DNA of 64,000 nucleotides from JABDEZ01 sp965276955 (GTDB lineage Bacteria > Bacteroidota > Bacteroidia > Chitinophagales > Chitinophagaceae), in NCBI GenBank assembly GCA_965276955.1, contig CBDIBP010000031.1, positions 124,001 to 188,000 of the forward strand, given 5' to 3'. Both the position numbers and the translations under genes were made by a program. The notes beneath the pieces were generated by a model. It ran no database searches. It was not told where the DNA came from and worked only from the letters and a program-made list of their open reading frames with translations. Shown here one piece after another: positions 1 to 9,672 of the stretch (positions within the stretch are counted from its first letter, which is position 1; every line of letters begins with the position of its first letter).

Positions 1-384
1 ATATTCCCTGATCTGGGCGATTCTATAACCACTAAGCTTACCTATGTATCAGAAGCTGTAGATCCATCCTCACGCTCGTTCCTGGTGCAGGTAAAACTTA
101 CCGGCAGAACAAAATTGCATCCTAACATGAGTTGCATCATGAAGATAGCCAACTACGAAAGTGACGATGCAATAACAGTGCCTGTATCTATAATACAGAA
201 AACAAGCAAGGGTGACCTTGTATATATAGCTGATGGCAACACGGCCAAGGTAGTATATGTGACCACCGGGCAGAACAGCGACGGCCAAGTAGAAATAAAG
301 TCAGGACTTAAGGCAGGAGACCGCGTTATAATTACCGGTTATGACAACCTGGACAATGGCGACCCTATAAGTGTACAACAATAA
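1..384 (+). CDS. RND efflux membrane-fusion (periplasmic adaptor) protein, C-terminal part
   Basis: The open frame runs in from the left edge and ends at the TAA at 382-384, so only the last ~127 codons are present. The visible part has the hallmark adaptor segment VDPSSRSFLVQVKL followed by the C-terminal beta-barrel and membrane-proximal strands (GLKAGDRVIITGYDNL). Adaptors of the HlyD/AcrA family link an inner-membrane RND pump to an outer-membrane channel. The next gene, 31 bp downstream, is the RND pump, so the two almost certainly form one operon. Substrate cannot be inferred. Confidence 0.9.
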   Translation: MFPDLGDSITTKLTYVSEAVDPSSRSFLVQVKLTGRTKLHPNMSCIMKIANYESDDAITVPVSIIQKTSKGDLVYIADGNTAKVVYVTTGQNSDGQVEIKSGLKAGDRVIITGYDNLDNGDPISVQQ

Positions 385-415
385 GTTTACCAGCAATTTC
401 TGAAACAGACAACAC

Positions 416-3400
416 ATGAAAGACGTAGTTAAAGAGTTTAAACCGTCGAGCTGGTCAATTGACAACCGCACGGCCATATATATCATCACATTGCTCCTTT
501 CCATAGCCGGCTACATGGCCTATAATGGATTGCCAAAGGAGCAGTTCCCTGATATCAAGATACCCAATATCATTGTGCAGACGGCCTACCCAGGTACATC
601 TCCGGCAAACATGGAGAACCTGGTGACCAAGCACATTGAAAAACAGCTAAAGAACCTGACCGGCATCAAAAGGGTGACCAGTAATTCGTTTCAGGACTAC
701 TCTGTAGTGATCGCGGAATTTAATACTGGCGTACAGATAGACAAGGCGAAACAGGATGTAAAGGATGCCGTGGACAAGGCAAAGACCGACCTGCCTAAGA
801 ACCTGCCCAATCAGCCGGAGATAAAAGACGTAGACCTTTCTGAGGTGCCTATACTGTACCTCAACATATCAGGCAACTTTGACCTGAACAAGCTAAAAAA
901 ATACGCTGACCGTATAAAGGACAACGTAGAGGCCATGAAGGAAATAAAGCGCGTGGATATAGTAGGTGCGCTGGACCGCGAGATACAGATAAATGTAGAC
1001 CTGTTCAAAATGCAGGCTGCCGGCCTCACATTTGGGGATATAGAAAATACCGTTGCAGCCGAGAACGTATCGGCCACTGCAGGGCAGGTATCTATGAACA
1101 ACCAAAAAAGGATACTTAGTATAAAGAACGAATTTAAAACTGCGGACGAGATAGGGAATGTAGTTGTAAAGAACCCGCAAGGGAAAGCTATATACCTGCG
1201 AGACATTGCCGATGTAAAAGATGGCTTTGAGGAGCAGGCTAGCTATGCCCGCTTGAATGGAAATAATGTGATAACGCTGAACGTTATTAAGACAAAAGGC
1301 GAGAACCTCATAGCAGCATCAGACAAGATAAATGACCTGATAGTGCAGATGAAGAAAGATGAGCTGCCAAAGGATCTGAATATAGTAATAACCGGCGACC
1401 AGAGCGAAAAAACAAGGTCTACCCTTACCGACCTTATCAATACTATCGTTATCGGTTTTATACTGGTTACCGTGATACTCATGTTCTTCATGGGGGTTAC
1501 CAACGCACTGTTCGTAGCCATGTCTGTACCCTTGTCTTGCGCCATAGCATTCCTGGTGCTACCGGTAGTAGGCTTCACGCTTAATATGATCGTGTTGTTC
1601 TCCTTCCTCCTGGCACTTGGTATAGTGGTAGATGATGCCATTGTGGTAATAGAGAACACACATCGCATATTTGGCAATGGTAAAATGCCGATAAAGGAGG
1701 CTGCCAAAATAGCTACCGGCGAGGTATTCATGCCCGTACTATCGGGTACCGCCACTACGCTTATGCCTTTCATCCCGCTGGTATTTATGCCGGGCATTGT
1801 AGGTAGCTTCTTAAAGTACCTGCCTATCACCCTTATCATAACATTAGTGGCATCGCTTATTGTCGCTTACATCATCAATCCTGTGTTCGCGGTCGACTTT
1901 ATGAAGGTGGAAGACCATGACCATGATATGGACAAACCTAAGTTCACGAAAAAAGACAGAGCGTTCCTGATAGGTTTCGTCATAGCTATCCTGTTGTTCT
2001 ATTTAATGGGGAATTTTGGCGTGGGTAATTTTATTCTCTTTATATACCTGTTCATACTGCTGGAGAAATTTGTGTTCGCACGATGGATACACATCTTCCA
2101 GAACAGGACCTGGCCTGCATTTCAGGACTGGTACGCAAAGTGGCTGAGAAAAGCATTGGCCCATACAGGTGCAGTAATAGGTATCACAGTAGCGCTTATC
2201 ATATTCTCTATAGTACTGGTAGCTATACGCGGTCCTAAGGTGGTGTTCTTCCCAGAATCGGACCCCAACTTTACGTATGTATATCTTAATCTGCCGGTAG
2301 GTACAGACCAGGCCTATACCAATACAGTATTGAAAAAGCTGGAACTGGATGTAGATAAAGCACTGGGTATAGATCCTAAAACAGGACTTGGCAACCCAAT
2401 TGTAAAATCAGTTATCGCGAACGTGACCGTTGGCGCGGTAGACCCTAACAGTGGTGAGATCGGAGACTTCCCTAATAAAGGGCGTATAACAGTGGCCTAC
2501 GTAGAATTCGCACAACGTAAAGGCATATCCAGCACAGAGGCTATGGAGAAAGTGCGCAATGCAGTGCAAGGAGTACCGGGTGCTGAAGTAACTGTAGATA
2601 AAGAAAGCAGTGGACCGCCATTGGCAAAGCCTATAGTAATAGAAATGACCGGTGACAACCTGGATACACTGGTAAGCGCATCTGAAAAACTGAAACGCTA
2701 TCTGGAAAACCAGCAGATAGCAGGTGTAGAACAATTGCGCAGCGACTTCCAGGCCCGCAACCCGGAAATAGTCTTCGACCTGGATAGAGAGCACATGAAC
2801 ACGGAGGGTATTACCACAGGTACTGTTGTTAACAGCCTGCGTACGGCGGTATTCGGCAAGGAGATCTCCAGGTTCCGTGACCAGAACGATGATTATAAAA
2901 TAACGCTACGCCTGAAAGAATCACAACGTGGGGATATAGATGCGATACGCAATATGCCTATCATATTCCGAGACATGGGTATGGGTGGTGCGGTAAGAAC
3001 TGTGCCCATCAGCGCCTTTGCAGATGTACGGTATGCTACTACTTATGGCGGTATCAAACGTAAGAATCAAAAGCGCATCATCACGCTGTCATCCAACGTG
3101 CTTAACGGTTCTAACCCTAATGATGTGGTAGCTGCTGTGCAGGCACAACTAAAAGAATACAAACCACCGGTAGGTATAAGCATCCGCATGGGTGGCCAGC
3201 AAGAGGACCAGATAGAGATGATGAACTTCCTGGGCAAAGCATTTGGCATCGCCATAGCTATGATATTCCTGATACTCATGTTGTTGTTCAACTCTATAAG
3301 CAAGACGATAATAATACTGAGCGAGGTAATATTCAGCGTAGTGGGTGTGCTGCTTGGACTGGGCATATTTAAGACCGGGTTCTCTATTGCGCTTAGTGGT

Positions 3401-3814
3401 ATCGGCATCGTAGCACTTGCCGGTGTAGTAGTGCGAAATGGTATACTGCTTGTAGAATTCATGGACATGATGCTTGCCGAAGGTATGAGTGAGATAGATG
3501 CGCTCCTGGAAGCAGGCCGCACCCGTATGACACCTGTATTGCTTACTGCAACAGCTGCCATTCTGGGCCTTATACCACTTGCATTAGGTATGAACATTGA
3601 TTTTGCAGGTCTTTTCCAACACCTGAGACCTAACATATTCTTTGGTGGCGATAGTGCTGCCTTCTGGGCACCACTGGCATGGACCATGATATATGGACTG
3701 AGCTTCGCTACCTTCCTAACCCTGATACTGGTACCTGTACTGTGCCTGATGAGCTTCCGCTTTAAAAGGTGGGTGAAGAGAGGAATGGATAAAGTGAAGG
3801 CTTCAGTAGCGTAG
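416..3814 (+). CDS. RND family efflux transporter permease (AcrB/MdtB-like)
   Basis: This 1132-aa protein has the RND plan: an N-terminal membrane helix, a large periplasmic loop, a block of helices, a second periplasmic loop and final helices. The proton-relay Asp pair in TM4 is present (D406-D407 in GIVVDDAIVV), as is the N-terminal stretch PKEQFPDIKIP typical of the hydrophobe/amphiphile exporter group. It would export small molecules across both membranes using proton motive force, together with the adaptor encoded just upstream. Length is slightly above AcrB because of a cytoplasmic insert rich in His/Asp/Lys near residues 498-512. An outer-membrane factor is not encoded downstream; the gene ends at a clear terminator. 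Confidence 0.95.
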   Translation: MKDVVKEFKPSSWSIDNRTAIYIITLLLSIAGYMAYNGLPKEQFPDIKIPNIIVQTAYPGTSPANMENLVTKHIEKQLKNLTGIKRVTSNSFQDYSVVIAEFNTGVQIDKAKQDVKDAVDKAKTDLPKNLPNQPEIKDVDLSEVPILYLNISGNFDLNKLKKYADRIKDNVEAMKEIKRVDIVGALDREIQINVDLFKMQAAGLTFGDIENTVAAENVSATAGQVSMNNQKRILSIKNEFKTADEIGNVVVKNPQGKAIYLRDIADVKDGFEEQASYARLNGNNVITLNVIKTKGENLIAASDKINDLIVQMKKDELPKDLNIVITGDQSEKTRSTLTDLINTIVIGFILVTVILMFFMGVTNALFVAMSVPLSCAIAFLVLPVVGFTLNMIVLFSFLLALGIVVDDAIVVIENTHRIFGNGKMPIKEAAKIATGEVFMPVLSGTATTLMPFIPLVFMPGIVGSFLKYLPITLIITLVASLIVAYIINPVFAVDFMKVEDHDHDMDKPKFTKKDRAFLIGFVIAILLFYLMGNFGVGNFILFIYLFILLEKFVFARWIHIFQNRTWPAFQDWYAKWLRKALAHTGAVIGITVALIIFSIVLVAIRGPKVVFFPESDPNFTYVYLNLPVGTDQAYTNTVLKKLELDVDKALGIDPKTGLGNPIVKSVIANVTVGAVDPNSGEIGDFPNKGRITVAYVEFAQRKGISSTEAMEKVRNAVQGVPGAEVTVDKESSGPPLAKPIVIEMTGDNLDTLVSASEKLKRYLENQQIAGVEQLRSDFQARNPEIVFDLDREHMNTEGITTGTVVNSLRTAVFGKEISRFRDQNDDYKITLRLKESQRGDIDAIRNMPIIFRDMGMGGAVRTVPISAFADVRYATTYGGIKRKNQKRIITLSSNVLNGSNPNDVVAAVQAQLKEYKPPVGISIRMGGQQEDQIEMMNFLGKAFGIAIAMIFLILMLLFNSISKTIIILSEVIFSVVGVLLGLGIFKTGFSIALSGIGIVALAGVVVRNGILLVEFMDMMLAEGMSEIDALLEAGRTRMTPVLLTATAAILGLIPLALGMNIDFAGLFQHLRPNIFFGGDSAAFWAPLAWTMIYGLSFATFLTLILVPVLCLMSFRFKRWVKRGMDKVKASVA

Positions 3815-3833
3815 GTCTTACTATAAATTATGT

Positions 3834-3871
3834 AAAAGGTAACGCTCCACTTGGGGCGTTACCTTTTTTAT
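3834..3871 (+). terminator. Rho-independent terminator of the RND efflux operon
   Basis: An 11-bp perfect stem (AAAGGTAACGC and its complement) with a short loop is followed by a run of six T. It lies 20 bp after the RND pump stop codon and before the next + strand gene. Confidence 0.9.
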
Positions 3872-3935
3872 TTCCAGTATATTACCTTTACTATTAGTAT
3901 CTACACCTCCATACCAAGTAAACCTAAAACATGTC

Positions 3936-5399
3936 ATGAAATTAAAATTCACTACCGGGCTGTTTATCATGTTATTGCTGGCTGCCATGCCGCTGTTTAG
4001 CCATCTTGACGAAATACCTTTTCAAAACTGGGATGAAGCGCGCCTTGCCGAGAATGCATTTGAAATGGATCATGACCATAACTATATTGTAACCCATTTT
4101 TTGGGGAACCCTGACATGTGGAATACCAAGCCCCCATTAATGATATGGCTACAGGTTTTATTCATTAAATTATTAGGCCCAGGCGAACTTGCAGTGCGCT
4201 TGCCTTCAGCACTTGCTGCTTTGGCTACATGCTTATTGATATATTGGTTCCTGGCAAAAAAATTAAAAACACCGCTATTAGGTCTATTCAGTTGTTTAGT
4301 ACTAATAACAGTCCCTGGCTATGTGGGTATACATGGAACACGTACAGGCGACTACGATTCGTTGCTGGCATTATTTCTAACAGCCTACAGCCTGTTTTTT
4401 TATTTGTATCTGGAGGAGTCCAAAAAGAAATATCTGGCGCTTGCCTTTGCAGGTATCATATTGGCTGGTCTTACAAAAGGCATAGCCGGCCTTATGCTGT
4501 TGCCTGCTCTATTCTTATATACCATATACAAAAAAAGGTTGCTCACAGTAGTTAAGGAAAGCTATTTGTACATTGGTATTTGCAGCTTTGTAGTAATAGT
4601 GATAGGTTATTATTTTTTAAGAGCGCATTACAACCCTGGATATATAGATGCGGTAAAAGCTAATGAACTTGGCGGCAGGTACAGCAACACTTTAGAGAAT
4701 CATAATGGTGGTGCGTATTTTTATTTTGATGAGATAGCATACAGTCAATTTAAATATTGGTTCTTATTGCTATTGCCTGGGGCAATATTTGGTATACGAT
4801 CTAAATTTAAATGGATGCAGGACCTTACCATTTTACTGCTTTTTGTTACAATCAGCTATTTTCTTATTGTTAATAACGCTCAAACAAAGATCATCTGGTA
4901 TATTTTACCCCTATATCCATTTTTTTCAATGATGGTCGCGACCTTCATTTATGGAATATATCAGTTGTTAGCAACTATAAATGTAGAGACCCAACTGAGA
5001 ACTAACATACTACCAATAGCCTTTATAGCACTTCTATGTTTAACTCCGTACATTAACATCATGGATCAAGTGTTAAATAAAAAGACCAATGGAGGCATGT
5101 CAGTCGAAAATGGCGATATGACCCAATTCTTAAGCGATGTATATCGTGGCAAACGAAATATTGATAGCTGCACCGTTGTCACCGATCTGGATCAGAATGT
5201 AGTATGCTACCAAAGCATGTTCGCAAACAGGCACAAGCCTGTGCAATTTTCCTACAACAGAGAATTTAAGAATGTCAACAGAATAGTCACATCATCAGAA
5301 AGTTTAAAAAGACATATCGAATCAAATTACTACAGCACCGTAACAGGCAGCTATAACACGGTTTTTATTTACAGGCTGGATAGCCTTAGACGCAAATAA
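3936..5399 (+). CDS. ArnT/GT39-like membrane glycosyltransferase
   Basis: This 487-aa polytopic membrane protein belongs to the GT-C glycosyltransferases that use polyprenyl-phosphate sugars (PMT_2/ArnT type). Diagnostic parts are the first-loop acidic motif WDEARLAE (D33/E34) and the KPPLMIWLQ motif near residue 65, followed by about ten further hydrophobic segments and a short soluble C-terminus. Donor and acceptor are unknown; lipid A, protein or cell-surface glycan are all possible. It converges on the glycosyltransferase block of the - strand, with stops only 12 bp apart, which supports a shared role in surface glycosylation. Confidence 0.85.
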   Translation: MKLKFTTGLFIMLLLAAMPLFSHLDEIPFQNWDEARLAENAFEMDHDHNYIVTHFLGNPDMWNTKPPLMIWLQVLFIKLLGPGELAVRLPSALAALATCLLIYWFLAKKLKTPLLGLFSCLVLITVPGYVGIHGTRTGDYDSLLALFLTAYSLFFYLYLEESKKKYLALAFAGIILAGLTKGIAGLMLLPALFLYTIYKKRLLTVVKESYLYIGICSFVVIVIGYYFLRAHYNPGYIDAVKANELGGRYSNTLENHNGGAYFYFDEIAYSQFKYWFLLLLPGAIFGIRSKFKWMQDLTILLLFVTISYFLIVNNAQTKIIWYILPLYPFFSMMVATFIYGIYQLLATINVETQLRTNILPIAFIALLCLTPYINIMDQVLNKKTNGGMSVENGDMTQFLSDVYRGKRNIDSCTVVTDLDQNVVCYQSMFANRHKPVQFSYNREFKNVNRIVTSSESLKRHIESNYYSTVTGSYNTVFIYRLDSLRRK

Positions 5400-5411
5400 T
5401 GTCAATTTACG

Positions 5412-7337
5412 TCATTGTAGTAGCGCTGGTGGAATAGTACCCCCTAACTGTTTTGCTGTCTCTATATCGGCTTGCATAGCTTGCATTAGATCTAGGCTTT
5501 TCTCGTAGGTAGCTCTGCTGATGTAATATTCCGGGTTGCCGCTATTGACCTGCAATGCTTTATTTATGCACTTCAGTGCTTCCACTGGTTTCTGTAATGT
5601 CATTTCACAGACAGAATGCCTGTAGTAATTCACATCGTTACCGGGGTCCATCTGTTCGGCACGCAAAAAGTCTTGTTCGGCAAGATCGTACCTTTTTAAT
5701 AAGTATAGGTCATAGGCTCTGTTCTGATTCGCCGCCTTCATATTAGGGTCCATGTTCAGGGCTTTTGTATATTCATTGACCGCGCTGCCTATCTTATAAG
5801 TGAACTCATAGGCCACGCCATGGTTGAACAAAATATTTGAGGTTATCTCTGCCGATGGTCTCCCATTCAGCGAGTCTTTTATCTCTGTAATTTGCATATA
5901 CTGCAGTGGCAACGTATTCAGCGGATGAGTTGTGTCTATATGCGGGTCAGGCAGTTTGGATAACATCACATCCATATAGTACCCTGCAAGCTGATAGTAA
6001 CCATAATAATCATCGGGCTTTACCTCTGTATAGTGTGTCCACAGCGATACCGTATTCTGCCATACTTTATTCTGGTTAAAGGTCATAAATGCAAAAAGCG
6101 ATAAATACAGGCCCAAGGCAATATTGATGAACAACTTATACTGTCGCAAGTATCTAATTACCCATTCGTACCCTTTTGCCACAATAAAGAAAAGCCCCGT
6201 ATAGCCTATATAAGTGTAGCGGTCTGCCATGAATGTATTACCAGATGGTAACACCTGCAATACGAACACAACACTACAAGTAAAGAGCGCAATACCTAAG
6301 AGCAATACCTTATGTTGCTTTGCCCTCCATAGCAACAATACAAACGAAGCCAATACTACCACTATCAACACATAAGCTATGACCGGCATTTTAATAGGAT
6401 ATGGGTACAGGGCCAGCATCTGGTAGGGATAGATGAACTTGACGAGGTACATAGTGTACGCATATGCACCAATGGCCAGTTTATCTATAAAGTTGTAATG
6501 CGCTACGTTAAGCCCTATATTAAATATCTTTTGGGAGGCCAGTATGTAAACGTTTACAATGCCAAAGGTGAGCGATAATTGCCACCACGGCAGTTTTTCA
6601 ACCAAAAGAACTTTAGGAGAAAGCCACTTTCTGTCAAAATAAACATCTAATGCTACCATACATAATGGCAGGCACACTGCCTGTACTTTTGCAAGGCAGG
6701 ATAGCAAGGCAAACAACCAGGTGACCAGGTACCATGTAGTATTGTTCTTAGTGCTTTTTATGTAGTTGATGTATGTGATCAAGGACAGCAAGAAGAACAG
6801 ACCATACAATACATCTTTACGCTCTGTGACCCATGCTACGGACTCTACACGCATGGGGTGGATGCCGAATAATAATGCACCGATAAATGCGCCCCATTTT
6901 TTCACGTCCAGTTTCAGGAAAAGAAAAAATGTACAAATGGTGCAGCCTATATGTATAAGTACATTATCCAGATGAAAAATAAAAGGAGCAGTAAGTGTAT
7001 CGGGTGCGAAAAAATACTTTTCAATGGCGTAGGTCAGCGTCACCAATGGAATGTAATTGCCACTTGCATCGGTAAACAAGTGCTTCACCGCATCCCAGCT
7101 CCAAACTTTACCAAAAGGTGCCAGGGAGTTGTTCGCAAATAAATATACCGGATCATCTACCGTTATATAATATGCTGATAATGCAGGATAAAATGCAGCA
7201 AAGGTAATAATGACCAAAAGCAACAATAGCAACCATACAGGCATCTGCCGGCCATCCTCGTTCCTAATTCTTAAGGTATCTGTAGCATTGATGCTTGCAG
7301 CCATTGTTGCCATTCTTTTTATAATATAGCGTACCAA
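5412..7337 (-). CDS. TMTC-like membrane protein with C-terminal TPR repeats
   Basis: The 641-aa product has about ten membrane helices followed by a soluble TPR region (roughly residues 470-640). Its motifs GIHPMRVESVAWVTERKD and ADRYTYIGYTGLFFI are those of bacterial relatives of eukaryotic TMTC protein O-mannosyltransferases. Such proteins are GT-C folds predicted to transfer a polyprenyl-linked sugar to protein, with the TPR part binding the acceptor. It is the last gene of a tight three-gene - strand group (14-bp gap to the upstream gene). In-frame Met codons at residues 9 and 12 make the exact start uncertain. Enzymatic activity is inference. Confidence 0.75.
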   Translation of the reverse strand: MVRYIIKRMATMAASINATDTLRIRNEDGRQMPVWLLLLLLVIITFAAFYPALSAYYITVDDPVYLFANNSLAPFGKVWSWDAVKHLFTDASGNYIPLVTLTYAIEKYFFAPDTLTAPFIFHLDNVLIHIGCTICTFFLFLKLDVKKWGAFIGALLFGIHPMRVESVAWVTERKDVLYGLFFLLSLITYINYIKSTKNNTTWYLVTWLFALLSCLAKVQAVCLPLCMVALDVYFDRKWLSPKVLLVEKLPWWQLSLTFGIVNVYILASQKIFNIGLNVAHYNFIDKLAIGAYAYTMYLVKFIYPYQMLALYPYPIKMPVIAYVLIVVVLASFVLLLWRAKQHKVLLLGIALFTCSVVFVLQVLPSGNTFMADRYTYIGYTGLFFIVAKGYEWVIRYLRQYKLFINIALGLYLSLFAFMTFNQNKVWQNTVSLWTHYTEVKPDDYYGYYQLAGYYMDVMLSKLPDPHIDTTHPLNTLPLQYMQITEIKDSLNGRPSAEITSNILFNHGVAYEFTYKIGSAVNEYTKALNMDPNMKAANQNRAYDLYLLKRYDLAEQDFLRAEQMDPGNDVNYYRHSVCEMTLQKPVEALKCINKALQVNSGNPEYYISRATYEKSLDLMQAMQADIETAKQLGGTIPPALLQ

Positions 7338-7351
7338 TATTGTATTAGCGA

Positions 7352-9664
7352 TCAGGGCAGCAAATGGGTATTGGCCATTATCTTTCCATCTGCCGACCTG
7401 GAGATGATAAGCGTTCCTGTAGGGCGCACCATCATTTCATCTATAGCAAAGTAGCACAAATGTTTACTTGGCATTACCCTGCACTTGAGCAATGCAGTAT
7501 GTGCAGGTATCTTATAATAGCCCGATACTCTGAACCACAAACCCTTGTTATCTGTACTTGTTTTTGCAGGCATAGCTACACTTGCTAACCCCACCCCTGC
7601 GCTATCATCCATTTCCCATACAAATGCCGGCCCTCTGAAATCTTTATCCTCCATCAGCACCCAAACCGATAGCTCATATTCCCGGTCTGTATCAGCGGGT
7701 TTTATAGGTACCTGCGCTATATAGGCTTTCCCATCCATAGGCGAAGGCTTTCCCGCAGCACCAAATAGTTTTTGGACCGATGTACCGGTATCAAAATGGT
7801 TTATGTACCAGCTACCTGTTGCGTTGATAACAGTATCGCTGCCATGCATATTTTTAGCTATTGCGCGGGCGCTGTCTGCATAGTGCTTGTCGCTGGCCAG
7901 AAGCGTTTGCGGATAGCAGGCATACAGGAAGCATTGGCTATAGTGGCCTATATAGTCGCTGTTCCGCAACAAGTATTGCTGGTCCACATCTATAGAGTCC
8001 CCTTCAAAGCGCATGATGAGGAATGGCTTATTGCTTGCCCCATCTCTCATCAATGGTTTATCAGTGAAAGGGCCGCCTACAGTACGCACCTGTTTTTCCG
8101 TTTGCGAGAGCGATGTCCTTGACATCAGTACATTCACTATTGGTATCTGTTGCTGCACCGCTGCTTTTGCTCCTAATGTTACCATCCAGCCTGCACTTTC
8201 ATGCAGCCACAGTTTTTCGCTGCCTACATGTATAAAAGGCAACAGTATCATAGCCTGAAAGTCTGTACGCTTGTGCTGGTGTTCCGCCAGAAAAGCACTT
8301 AGTGATCCATCTTCTGTAGCAAAGAAATATTTATATTTATCGTAGCTTCCATCAGCTATGTCCCTTGTAAATTTTATGTAGGCCGAAGATTCCCATGCCC
8401 ATACCAGCATAGGTATGAACAGCACTGTGTATGCCCATATCTTCTTTTGCCGCACAAGCGCCCGGGCATACCATCCGTATAGCATCACAACAGCATACAC
8501 AGTAATGATATAATAGAATATCCACCCAAACCTGCCCAGCGCCCTGAACTGGCGGAGCACAGACATATGTTCGTACAGATCGTCCATCCCCCATACAAAT
8601 GGTATACCTAAAGCAAGTATCAATGTACCAAATGCTACGAAGAACCATATGGCCGGGAACCGCCTTGCCGCACGCAAGTTGCTGAAATGTTTTTTCCTTA
8701 CCAACCTTACTATGCCTATGATCAGCGACACAGCAAATACTATAGCAGCTACTAACCCTACATAAATATACCCTTCCCCACCTTTAGGGAATTCCACTTT
8801 CGCAAGGGTACCAATATGCGTCCAGATGGGGGAATAACCGGAAGTAACTATAAGTGGGAACTCCGTTACCGTCTGCAATGCACCATATGGATATACAGGC
8901 CTGTCGTGCACAGGATCAGTGGTATGCATAAATATCTGTATCACCGCATACATGGCTACCACACAAATGACCGGTGGCAATATGTGCCTTATTTTAGCTA
9001 TAGGGCGCGTTTTGTATAGTACCAGGCAACCCACAGTATACATGGCTACCCATATGAAGGCCAGCCCACCAAAATAAGGATGCTCGAAAGACATGATAGT
9101 AGCCAGCAGGAATACATAGATCATGTACCTGAGTTTCCCCTGCTCATTATATAGTATGAACCAGTAGAACAACATTGGCACAAAACACATCATAGCGAGC
9201 GCATAATGGCCACCTATCCGGGTTACTTGTGGCGAGAGCGATATGATGAGACCTGCAAAAATTATAGCTGCCCATGGGGCAACGCGGAAGTGCACCAATA
9301 TTTTCCACGAGTACACAATGCCCAGCACATAACTAAAGCCAATGCACAAATTCATTATCGCCAGTATGGTGCCATTACTCATAGGCATCCACTTGTTTAT
9401 ATAACTAAGCGGCACTGATAGCAGTGCCTGACCATCGGCATAAACAATATGCTCCCCATAAGGGTAATTCATGCCATAAAACCATGTCCCCTTTTCGTAC
9501 ATGATATGATAGAACCAGGACAAATAATTTTTGCCTCCATCTCCACCCACCTCCATCATACTATGCTGCGGATGAATGACGATATCAGAAAGCATAAATA
9601 TCGTCAGGCATATGGCAAACAATATGGCAACAAGTAGCCACAAATTTTTCTGTCTTACGTGCAT
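7352..9664 (-). CDS. Large polytopic membrane protein, GT-C-like, with C-terminal beta-sandwich-like domain
   Basis: I do not recognise this 770-aa protein by name. It begins with an uncleaved hydrophobic helix and an acidic first loop (MEVGGDGGKNYL), then about eleven membrane segments to residue ~420. A long soluble region follows, ending in a ~130-residue stretch that reads like a galactose-binding-type beta-sandwich (ELSVWVLMEDKDFRGPAFVW, FAIDEMMV). The architecture resembles YfhO-type and other GT-C glycosyltransferases. It sits 8 bp after the GT2 gene and 14 bp before the TMTC-like gene, so the three are probably co-transcribed. A role in glycan transfer at the outer face of the inner membrane is inferred only from this. 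Confidence 0.6.
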   Translation of the reverse strand: MHVRQKNLWLLVAILFAICLTIFMLSDIVIHPQHSMMEVGGDGGKNYLSWFYHIMYEKGTWFYGMNYPYGEHIVYADGQALLSVPLSYINKWMPMSNGTILAIMNLCIGFSYVLGIVYSWKILVHFRVAPWAAIIFAGLIISLSPQVTRIGGHYALAMMCFVPMLFYWFILYNEQGKLRYMIYVFLLATIMSFEHPYFGGLAFIWVAMYTVGCLVLYKTRPIAKIRHILPPVICVVAMYAVIQIFMHTTDPVHDRPVYPYGALQTVTEFPLIVTSGYSPIWTHIGTLAKVEFPKGGEGYIYVGLVAAIVFAVSLIIGIVRLVRKKHFSNLRAARRFPAIWFFVAFGTLILALGIPFVWGMDDLYEHMSVLRQFRALGRFGWIFYYIITVYAVVMLYGWYARALVRQKKIWAYTVLFIPMLVWAWESSAYIKFTRDIADGSYDKYKYFFATEDGSLSAFLAEHQHKRTDFQAMILLPFIHVGSEKLWLHESAGWMVTLGAKAAVQQQIPIVNVLMSRTSLSQTEKQVRTVGGPFTDKPLMRDGASNKPFLIMRFEGDSIDVDQQYLLRNSDYIGHYSQCFLYACYPQTLLASDKHYADSARAIAKNMHGSDTVINATGSWYINHFDTGTSVQKLFGAAGKPSPMDGKAYIAQVPIKPADTDREYELSVWVLMEDKDFRGPAFVWEMDDSAGVGLASVAMPAKTSTDNKGLWFRVSGYYKIPAHTALLKCRVMPSKHLCYFAIDEMMVRPTGTLIISRSADGKIMANTHLLP

Positions 9665-9672
9665 ACAGGAAA

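Noticed and set aside
1243..1839. 198-aa - strand frame inside the RND pump gene
   Set aside because: Antisense shadow of a conserved transporter; no start context or homology.
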